From: Actinomycetota bacterium
GTDB lineage: Bacteria > Actinomycetota > Actinomycetes > Streptosporangiales > Streptosporangiaceae
Length of the DNA: 8,288 nt
Direction of reading: 5' to 3'
Assembly (NCBI GenBank): GCA_003140115.1
Contig: PLIQ01000492.1
Span: forward strand, 3,198-11,485
Of this stretch, positions 1-3,937 are shown one piece after another; positions within the stretch are counted from its first letter, which is position 1, and each line of letters opens with the position of its first letter. A program made the position numbers and the translations under genes. Below the pieces are notes generated by a model that was not told the origin of the DNA, did no database searches, and saw nothing but the letters and a program-made list of their open reading frames with translations.

Positions 1-54
1 TCCTCCTACATCACCGGGCAGATCTGGGCCGTCAAAGGCGGACTGGACATGTGA
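1..54 (+). CDS. C-terminal end of a short-chain dehydrogenase/reductase (partial)
   Basis: Only the last 17 codons and the TGA stop are in the window. The readable peptide has the C-terminal pattern of classical SDR enzymes, Tyr-Ile-Thr-Gly-Gln followed by a Val-x-Gly-Gly-Leu-Asp-Met end, as in FabG-like 3-oxoacyl-ACP reductases and related NAD(P)H alcohol dehydrogenases. The catalytic Ser-Tyr-Lys and the cofactor-binding glycine motif lie outside the window, so substrate and cofactor cannot be given. The gap of 113 nt to the next gene and that gene's own ribosome binding site leave open whether the two oxidoreductases share a transcript. Confidence 0.75.
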   Translation, partial: SSYITGQIWAVKGGLDM

Positions 55-167
55 GGCCGCCACGGACCTCGGCCTTCCGCCGCAGCAAACGGCACCCCGC
101 CCTCGGCGAGTACGTACGCGGCTGACCCAGCGCAGCGCCGATCGCAGGCCAGATCAGGGGGCTCGGC

Positions 168-1076
168 ATGAAAATGCTCATCGTGGGCGCGGGTGTGATC
201 GGGACCGTGTACGGCGCCCACCTCGCGGCCGCGGGAAACCAGGTCTCGGTGCTGAGCCACGGGCGCAGGACTGAGGACGTGGCCGCGGGAGGCCTGTGCG
301 CCCACGATGTGCTCGGCGGCGGCCGGGTCGACGTCGAAGCCGAAGTGGTACCGGATGCCAGCGGGGACTACGACGTCGTCCTGGTCGCGGTCCGGCGTGA
401 TCAGCTGGCCTCGGCCTGCGCCGAGCTCGCGGTGCTGGCCGGAAAGCCGGCCGTGGTCTTCTTCGGCAACAACCCGTCGGGCCGGACGGCCATCCCTGGT
501 GACGTGCCCGGCGATGTCTACCTCGGGTTCCCCGGCGTCGGCGGCGTCATGGCCGGCGGGACCGCCGAGTACGTCCGCATCCGGCAGCAGCCCACCGCGT
601 TTCCGAAGGCATCTGATCCCCGGCTGGCCGCGCTGGAAGCGACCCTGTCCGGCCGCGGGTTCGGCGTACAGAATGTCACCGACATGGGCGGATGGCTCGC
701 CTACCACGCCGCCTTCGTCGCGTGCGTCGCGGCGGCCCTGTACCGCTGCGGGACCGATCCCATCCGCCTCGCCGCGGACCGTGCGACCCTCACGCTCATG
801 TGCCGGGCCATCACCGGGGCTTTCGGCAGCCTACGCGCTGACGGTACCGCCGGGCTGCCGCGGAACCTCGCCGTCCTGCACAGCCCTGCGCTGCGGGCGG
901 TTGCCGTCCGGTACTGGGCCCGGACCATGCGCTCGCCGATGGGCGAGCTAGCCTTCGCCGCACACTCGCGGCACGCCGAGGCGGAGATGCGGGCCCTGGG
1001 CGACGACATGGCCGCCCGGATCACGGACTCCCCCGCGCTGACCGAGCTGCTCCGCCCAGTCGAGCACCAGCCGTAG
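168..1076 (+). CDS. ketopantoate reductase-like (ApbA/PanE-fold) oxidoreductase, substrate unknown
   Basis: This is a 302-residue protein, the usual length for the ApbA/PanE family of NADP-dependent 2-ketoacid reductases. The N-terminus is a Rossmann fold with the dinucleotide motif Gly-Ala-Gly-Val-Ile-Gly at residues 7-12, then a second strand ending in VSVLSHGRR, where the basic residues would suit NADP(H). Residues 68-75 (DYDVVLVAV) and 96-102 (VVFFGNN) match the end of the nucleotide-binding domain. The second Asn of FFGNN sits where family members carry QNG. The C-terminal part is alpha-helical. In true ketopantoate reductases a catalytic Lys follows a Trp in a W-x-K-x(4)-N type motif; here the matching stretch at 176-184 reads WLAYHAAFV, with no Lys and no Asn. 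Pantothenate synthesis is therefore doubtful. The ATG has a good ribosome binding site, AGGGGG at 156-161, 6 nt upstream. The stop codon lies inside a tandem duplication. Confidence 0.8.
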   Translation: MKMLIVGAGVIGTVYGAHLAAAGNQVSVLSHGRRTEDVAAGGLCAHDVLGGGRVDVEAEVVPDASGDYDVVLVAVRRDQLASACAELAVLAGKPAVVFFGNNPSGRTAIPGDVPGDVYLGFPGVGGVMAGGTAEYVRIRQQPTAFPKASDPRLAALEATLSGRGFGVQNVTDMGGWLAYHAAFVACVAAALYRCGTDPIRLAADRATLTLMCRAITGAFGSLRADGTAGLPRNLAVLHSPALRAVAVRYWARTMRSPMGELAFAAHSRHAEAEMRALGDDMAARITDSPALTELLRPVEHQP

Positions 1077-1104
1077 CCACCCGGTCGAGCACCAGCCGTA
1101 GCCA
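1055..1104 (+). repeat. tandem 25-bp duplication across the stop codon of the reductase gene
   Basis: Two head-to-tail 25-bp copies lie at 1055-1079 and 1080-1104. They differ at one base only (A1058 against G1083). The first copy encodes the last residues and the TAG stop; the second is entirely downstream of the stop. Because 25 is not a multiple of three, the copy has no coding sense. It looks like a recent replication-slippage event. Confidence 0.9.
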
Positions 1105-1147
1105 TTTGCAGCAGACAGCGGCACAAACAACCGGAAGTTCCGCGTCG

Positions 1148-1203
1148 CCTGCGCGTTGACGGCCGACCCGGTCGCCGGCCCGCCAGACCGGCCCCCGCGC
1201 AGG
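1148..1203 (+). terminator. nested inverted repeats, possible terminator of the reductase gene
   Basis: A perfect 8-bp inverted repeat, CCTGCGCG at 1148-1155 and CGCGCAGG at 1196-1203, encloses a second perfect 6-bp pair, CCGGTC at 1168-1173 and GACCGG at 1186-1191. There is no T-run after it. GC-rich stem-loops without U-tracts are common behind actinobacterial genes, so a terminator role is plausible but not shown. The outer loop is long (40 nt), which weakens the case. Confidence 0.35.
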
Positions 1204-1225
1204 GATAGACGGCGGGAGTCACCCG

Positions 1226-1450
1226 GTGGTTCCTGCTGAGTTCACTGGGTACTTCACGGCTGCGGCGGCCGCGGCCGGGGTCCTGATCGGCCTGCTGTTC
1301 GTAGCCGTGTCGCTCCGGTCGGAGACCGTCTTCGGTGACGGCGCGTCGGCCGCGGGGCGGGCCCAGGCGGGCTCCGCGTTCATCAGCCTGTCTAACTGCC
1401 GCATTCGCGAATTTGCGGATCCGGTGCGGGTAAATTTACGTCGCGGATAA
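1226..1450 (+). pseudogene. truncated N-terminal remnant of an actinobacterial membrane protein
   Basis: The frame opens with GTG, preceded by GGGAG at 1214-1218. The peptide begins EFTGYFTAAAAAAGVLIGLL, followed by FVAVSLRSETVFGD and then AQAGSAFISLSN. This resembles the first membrane helix and first loop of a hypothetical integral membrane family that I recall from actinomycetes, in which several more helices follow. Here the family-like pattern ends near residue 57 (about nt 1396). The next 18 residues (CRIREFADPVRVNLRRG) are polar, basic and unlike a second helix, and the frame closes with TAA at 1450. Base composition drops to AT-richer at the same point. I read it as a gene cut off by a deletion or insertion event. 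A genuine 74-residue one-helix protein is the alternative. The full-length family assignment is from memory and unverified. Confidence 0.6.
1399..1439. repeat. AT-richer cluster of palindromes at the gene break
   Basis: CCGCA at 1399-1403 and TGCGG at 1414-1418 flank an 8-bp palindrome, TTCGCGAA, at 1404-1411. Twelve bases further is a perfect 10-bp palindrome, GTAAATTTAC, at 1430-1439. The patch lies between the broken gene and the 3' end of the opposing Rv1733c-like gene. It could be a bidirectional terminator, a protein-binding site or the scar of a recombination event. The sequence does not decide between these. Confidence 0.6.
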
Positions 1451-1466
1451 CGGGATGCCTGTTTTC

Positions 1467-2057
1467 TCAGCGATGGGTAGTCCAGCTCGGCCCGGTTCGG
1501 TCCCAGGCCGACTCCCACGCGGCTAGCCGCCGTCGGTCCAGCACCAGGCGGCACAGCACATAGACCGACAGCAGCACCAGCCCGGCGAGCCCCCCTACGA
1601 TGGCGCCCGCGACCAGCGCGTAAATGATCATGACGGCCTGGTCGGCGGGCGGCGCAGCGGGCTGACCCGACTGATTCAGCCATACCGATATCCGGGCACC
1701 CGCGGACGCGCCGGCGATGTCTGGCGTCGTCGCGGTGGTCAGCACGCCGGATCGCTGACCGCCCCCCGGGACGAACCACTGCGCCTCGGCCTGTCCGACG
1801 CGGGCCAGGTCGCCGACCGCCGGGCCGTCCTGAAGCAGCACGGCCGCCGCCGGGCGCAGCCCGACGGTAGCCGCCCGCTGGGACTGATAGGTGTGGGTGC
1901 CGACGATGCACGCGAAGGCCACGGCCGACAGGAAGGCGACGGACAACGCGACCAGGACCACGCCCTCGATCCGGTCGACGGGTCGGCGCAGCGCGTTCCG
2001 CCCGGTGAGCAGCCGTGCCAGCCGGGACACCCGGCGGGCCTTGACGTTGGTGATCAC
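1467..2057 (-). CDS. Rv1733c-family two-helix membrane protein
   Basis: This 196-residue protein matches the layout of the Rv1733c family, named after the DosR-regulated Mycobacterium tuberculosis antigen and abundant in Streptomyces and relatives. A basic N-terminus contains the hallmark RNALRRPVDRIE (residues 20-31). Then come a first membrane helix at about 33-55, an outside-facing domain at about 56-140 with VWLNQSGQPAAPP at 125-137, and a second helix at about 143-170. The closing basic motif is LDRRRLAAWESAWDRTGPSW (173-192). No catalytic residues are known for the family and its biochemical role is undetermined. The chosen start is GTG at 2057. An AAGGG lies about 11 nt upstream but partly overlaps the perfect palindrome GGGCGGCCGCCC (2058-2069), so the start is not certain; GTG at codon 10 is an alternative that keeps all domains. 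The gene converges with the truncated gene. Confidence 0.85.
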   Translation of the reverse strand: MITNVKARRVSRLARLLTGRNALRRPVDRIEGVVLVALSVAFLSAVAFACIVGTHTYQSQRAATVGLRPAAAVLLQDGPAVGDLARVGQAEAQWFVPGGGQRSGVLTTATTPDIAGASAGARISVWLNQSGQPAAPPADQAVMIIYALVAGAIVGGLAGLVLLSVYVLCRLVLDRRRLAAWESAWDRTGPSWTTHR

Positions 2058-2421
2058 GGGCGGCCGCCCTTCGCTGGGCGGACCGGGGCTGATGCGGAGG
2101 ATGGCACGGCGGGACTCCTGGAAGGCACATCACGGTCGGGCTGGTTGATGTACCGCCAGGGTCCAGAGCGGCGGAGGCCGGGCGGGATCCGCGTCGTGAA
2201 TCGCGTCACTAGCCCGGATGGCTGTCCCATAACGGTAACCCGTGCACGTCTGGTCAGGCCACCCCGTCGCCGGGCCGAGCGAAGCCGACCCCGCCCGCCC
2301 CTGAGCGGTGAGCCCGTATCCGCCTCCGCCCGGCCCTCTCCACCGTTCGGCTCCGCCCGTCCGAAGGGGGGCCCCTGCTGCTGGCGGCGGAATGCCTTAT
2401 CCGTAAGGAAAAAGGAGTATC
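2058..2421. other. long intergenic region upstream of divergent genes
   Basis: About 360 nt separate the minus-strand Rv1733c-like start from the first plausible plus-strand start codon, and 588 nt separate it from the GlsB-like gene. The stretch should hold promoters for both directions. No convincing -35/-10 pair was recognised. Items seen are a perfect palindrome GGGCGGCCGCCC at 2058-2069, a CRP-like GTGA-N6-TCAC at 2196-2209, and a small inverted repeat CCTTA-TCCG-TAAGG at 2395-2408. A long plus-strand frame crosses it but lacks any domain-like sequence and overlaps the Rv1733c-like gene antisense. Confidence 0.6.
2196..2209. promoter_or_regulatory. CRP/FNR-family-like palindrome GTGA-N6-TCAC
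   Basis: The core GTGA (2196-2199), six bases and TCAC (2206-2209) reproduce the inner half-sites of the CRP consensus TGTGA-N6-TCACA. The outer bases are C and T instead of T and A. The site lies between the divergent Rv1733c-like and GlsB-like genes. By chance about one such match is expected in every 65 kb, so a hit in this intergenic region is suggestive only. Confidence 0.35.
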
Positions 2422-2550
2422 ATGAAGGTGTTGCTCCGGACCCCGGCAGCTGCACCCGCGTCAGTTTTGCGGGAGCAGCCGCGGGACCGGAGCTTTTTTT
2501 GTTCGTACACGGCACGGTGCAGGCCAGACGCCACAGCCAAAGGACGGTGA
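2422..2550 (+). CDS. candidate 42-codon leader ORF overlapping a terminator-like hairpin
   Basis: An ATG at 2422 follows a strong Shine-Dalgarno, AAAGGAG at 2411-2417, with a short 4-nt spacer. It opens a 42-codon frame ending in TGA at 2548-2550. The peptide begins MKVLLRTPAAAPASV and continues with an Arg-rich, Cys-containing tail; it has no recognisable domain and no convincing membrane helix. Most of the frame is the sequence of a long hairpin with a T-run (2433-2500). The frame may therefore be a regulatory leader whose translation opens or preserves the hairpin, or the ATG may be untranslated. Whether the peptide is made cannot be told from the sequence. Confidence 0.3.
   Translation: MKVLLRTPAAAPASVLREQPRDRSFFCSYTARCRPDATAKGR
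2433..2500 (+). terminator. strong intrinsic terminator or attenuator hairpin with seven T's
   Basis: Four stacked helices form one extended stem: 2433-2439 with 2487-2493 (7 bp), 2442-2445 with 2482-2485 (4 bp), 2449-2453 with 2475-2479 (5 bp) and 2455-2459 with 2469-2473 (5 bp). The loop is 9 nt (2460-2468). Seven consecutive T's at 2494-2500 follow immediately, which is the classic intrinsic terminator form and unusual in such GC-rich DNA. No gene ends just before it on the plus strand, so it would terminate a short leader or small RNA rather than an upstream gene. The 5' arm can alternatively pair with the Shine-Dalgarno region: 2414-2419 with 2432-2437, 6 bp including one G-U. Confidence 0.75.
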
Positions 2551-2555
2551 GAACC

Positions 2556-2578
2556 CTCCCGGGAGAACCTCTTCTCCC
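2556..2578 (+). repeat. overlapping inverted repeats in the leader of the GlsB-like gene
   Basis: GGGAGAA at 2561-2567 and TTCTCCC at 2572-2578 form a perfect 7-bp stem with a 4-nt loop (CCTC). The 5' half of this stem is also part of a perfect 10-bp palindrome, CTCCCGGGAG, at 2556-2565. No T-run follows. It is located 67 nt before the GlsB-like start codon and may be an RNA structure in that mRNA's leader. Confidence 0.6.
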
Positions 2579-2645
2579 ATCGCGATCTCCCCAGCATGAC
2601 CGACCACCGCGTACATCACCTGGTCACTGACCTAAGGAGTCGGTT

Positions 2646-2951
2646 ATGGGCATCATCGCATGGATCGTTCTCGGCCTGGGCGCAGGCCTGCTCGCCAATA
2701 TGCTAATCCCCGGCAGGAGATCACAGGGCCTCATCTTGACCTGCGTGATCGGGGTCCTCGGGGCGCTCGGCGGCGGCTGGGCCGCCACCAAGCTGTTCCA
2801 CGTTCACACCCTGAACGGGTTCTTCAACCTGTCCACCTGGCTCACCGCCATCGTCGGCGCAGCCATCCTGCTGCTCATCTTCCACCTGATCAGCGCGCGG
2901 TCCACTGGTTCAAGCCGGTCCCGCCGCCGTTCCGGCCTGTTCGCCCGCTGA
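2646..2951 (+). CDS. GlsB/YeaQ/YmgE-family (transglycosylase-associated) stress membrane protein
   Basis: This 101-residue, strongly hydrophobic protein begins MGIIAWIVLGLGAGLLANML and continues with a glycine-rich second segment (VIGVLGALGGGWAATKLF). It matches the PF04226 'transglycosylase-associated' family, whose members are small inner-membrane proteins often raised under acid, osmotic or general stress; no enzyme activity is established. Three helices are predicted at about residues 3-22, 28-50 and 64-84. The tail after residue 85 is Ser/Arg-rich and extends the usual 80-90 residue length. The start is clear: TAAGGAG at 2633-2639 sits 6 nt before ATG. It is the first of three consecutive small membrane-protein genes and lies behind a structured leader that may control it. 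Confidence 0.85.
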   Translation: MGIIAWIVLGLGAGLLANMLIPGRRSQGLILTCVIGVLGALGGGWAATKLFHVHTLNGFFNLSTWLTAIVGAAILLLIFHLISARSTGSSRSRRRSGLFAR

Positions 2952-3043
2952 GCACCGCCAGCACGGTGTCTCCGCAAACGGCACAGACGTGCCGGGCGCC
3001 ACGGTCTACCAGCGTCAGTCAATAACTCAGATCGGAGTACGTC

Positions 3044-3580
3044 ATGATCATCATCGGGCTCGTCATCCTGATCGCGGCGGTGGTCGCCGGCGTGGCCGGC
3101 GTCCTGGCTAATAGCGGCAGCGGGCATCCGCTTACCCACCACTTCGCCGTGTTCGGCTACCACGTGACCGGCTCCACCGGCACGCTGTTCCTGAGTGGCA
3201 TCGTGGTCGGGGCGCTCGGCATGCTCGGGCTGAGCCTGCTGCTGGCCGGCGCTCGGCGGACCTCCCGCCGCGGCCGCGAGGCCCGCCACGGGCTCACGCA
3301 ATCTCGCCGCGAGACCGCCACCGTCACCCAAGACCGCGATGACCTCATCGGCCAGCGGGAGACCGCCCGCGCCTACACCGCCAGCACGCTGGATGACGAT
3401 CCGGCCGCCAGCGGCCGCGCTCGCACCGCAGCCGCCGACGGCGGCCGGCACAGTAAATGGCACCTGTTCCAGCCCCGATCTGGCGCTGCGCAGCCGGCCG
3501 ACCCATCCGACGCGTCCGTGCCCGCGGTAAACGAGGATGCCCCCGATGTCCCCGCCGACGCGTCCGTCGCCTCGGACTAG
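3044..3580 (+). CDS. two-helix membrane protein with charged cytoplasmic tail
   Basis: This is a 178-residue protein. A first membrane helix lies at residues 2-22, a short loop with HHFAVFGYHVTGSTG (32-46) follows, and a second helix spans about 47-70. A basic stretch (RRTSRRGREAR, 71-81) by the positive-inside rule places the rest in the cytoplasm. Residues 83-110 are rich in Arg, Glu, Asp and Gln and may form a helix or short coiled coil. The C-terminus (150-178) is acidic, Pro/Ala-rich and probably disordered, with the tetrapeptide DASV repeated at 156-159 and 172-175. The pattern resembles a hypothetical protein family I recall from Streptomyces and relatives; no biochemical function is known to me. 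ATG is preceded by GGAG at 3034-3037 with 6-nt spacing. Position between two other small membrane-protein genes suggests co-transcription. Confidence 0.8.
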   Translation: MIIIGLVILIAAVVAGVAGVLANSGSGHPLTHHFAVFGYHVTGSTGTLFLSGIVVGALGMLGLSLLLAGARRTSRRGREARHGLTQSRRETATVTQDRDDLIGQRETARAYTASTLDDDPAASGRARTAAADGGRHSKWHLFQPRSGAAQPADPSDASVPAVNEDAPDVPADASVASD

Positions 3581-3600
3581 CCAGCAGCAGGCAGGCCACC

Positions 3601-3663
3601 GTGGGCATCGTCCCCGAGATTAATATCCGAATCCCCTCCCTCACCGTATCGAATAACCGCTAG
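3601..3663 (+). CDS. doubtful 20-codon ORF whose stop lies in the next gene's Shine-Dalgarno
   Basis: A GTG at 3601 opens a 20-codon frame (peptide begins MGIVPEINIRIPSL) ending in TAG at 3661-3663. The TAG is the first half of TAGGAG, the ribosome binding site of the 51-residue membrane protein. Such an arrangement would couple translation. Its own ribosome binding site is poor (an AGG about 9 nt upstream) and codon use is AT-richer than in neighbouring genes, so it may equally be untranslated leader. Confidence 0.2.
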   Translation: MGIVPEINIRIPSLTVSNNR

Positions 3664-3672
3664 GAGCTCTTC

Positions 3673-3828
3673 ATGATTATCTTCGGCATTCTTCTCCTCA
3701 TTATCGGCTTCGTCGCCGGGATCGCCATTCTCTGGACGATCGGTGTCGTCCTCGTCATCGTCGGCGTGATCCTGGCGCTCCTCGGCATGACCGGCCACGC
3801 AGTCCGCGGACGCAGGCACTACTTCTAA
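3673..3828 (+). CDS. 51-residue DUF6131-like membrane protein
   Basis: This short frame encodes a very hydrophobic protein that begins MIIFGILLLIIGFVAGIAIL and continues WTIGVVLVIVGVILALLG, ending in a basic-aromatic tail, RGRRHYF. This fits the small actinobacterial family DUF6131, in which two adjacent helices with a Leu-Trp-Thr-Ile-Gly hinge precede a GRRHY/F tail; the call rests on pattern memory. Helices are at about residues 2-20 and 22-39. No function is established. TAGGAG at 3661-3666 lies 6 nt before ATG, a good start. The first 20 codons are unusually AT-rich for the region, which would favour an open translation start. It is the last gene before a strong stem-loop, so it probably ends the small-membrane-protein transcript. 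Confidence 0.8.
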   Translation: MIIFGILLLIIGFVAGIAILWTIGVVLVIVGVILALLGMTGHAVRGRRHYF

Positions 3829-3838
3829 TCGCTCGCCA

Positions 3839-3867
3839 GGCAGTCCCGCCCTGCTTGCGGGACTGCC
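3839..3867 (+). terminator. perfect 11-bp stem-loop terminator
   Basis: GGCAGTCCCGC at 3839-3849 pairs perfectly with GCGGGACTGCC at 3857-3867 around a 7-nt loop. It starts 10 nt after the stop of the DUF6131-like gene. There is no T-run, as is usual for actinobacterial stem-loop terminators. It separates the small-membrane-protein genes from the xfp operon, although readthrough is possible. Confidence 0.75.
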
Positions 3868-3913
3868 CGACGGCTCGCCGCACCGGCATTTCATGATCTC
3901 GCGCGGCTCCACA

Positions 3914-3925
3914 ATGGAGGACTGA
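3914..3925 (+). promoter_or_regulatory. Shine-Dalgarno inside a three-codon ORF upstream of xfp
   Basis: The only strong purine-rich site before xfp is GGAGG at 3916-3920, 17 nt from the ATG at 3938, too far for normal use. It is embedded in ATGGAGGACTGA, an in-frame minimal ORF (Met-Glu-Asp-stop). No other start codon lies between its TGA and the xfp ATG. Either folding of the spacer brings the site closer, or initiation relies on a weak site near 3931-3935, or xfp starts further in, for example at ATG 3986 (residue 17). Confidence 0.45.
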
Positions 3926-3937
3926 CAAATCAAGACC

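Noticed and set aside
6..707. 233-codon minus-strand frame opposite the reductase
   Set aside because: The plus strand encodes a Rossmann-fold protein with GAGVIG and a good ribosome binding site; the minus frame has no domain.
1219..2133. 304-codon minus-strand frame overlapping the Rv1733c-like gene
   Set aside because: Arg/Gly/Ala-rich translation without helices or motifs; the overlapping 196-codon frame has the clear Rv1733c layout.
1893..2630. 245-codon plus-strand frame across the intergenic region
   Set aside because: It overlaps the Rv1733c-like gene antisense, is rich in Arg/Pro/Ser/Gly without domain features, and passes through the hairpin-T7 structure in another frame than the strong SD-ATG.
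2058..2645. DosR/DevR box expected near an Rv1733c homologue
   Set aside because: Looked for the GGGACT-AGTCCC type palindrome by eye; isolated GGGAC or GGTCC half-sites occur but no paired site was found.
2980..2993. GGCAC-AGAC-GTGCC inverted repeat between the GlsB-like and next gene
   Set aside because: Only 5 bp with no T-run; too short to call a terminator in GC-rich DNA.
3839..3867. GGCAGTCCCGC/GCGGGACTGCC read as a DosR-like operator
   Set aside because: Although it contains AGTCCC and GGGACT, the half-sites are in the reverse order and 11 bp apart, directly behind a stop codon; a terminator stem-loop fits better.
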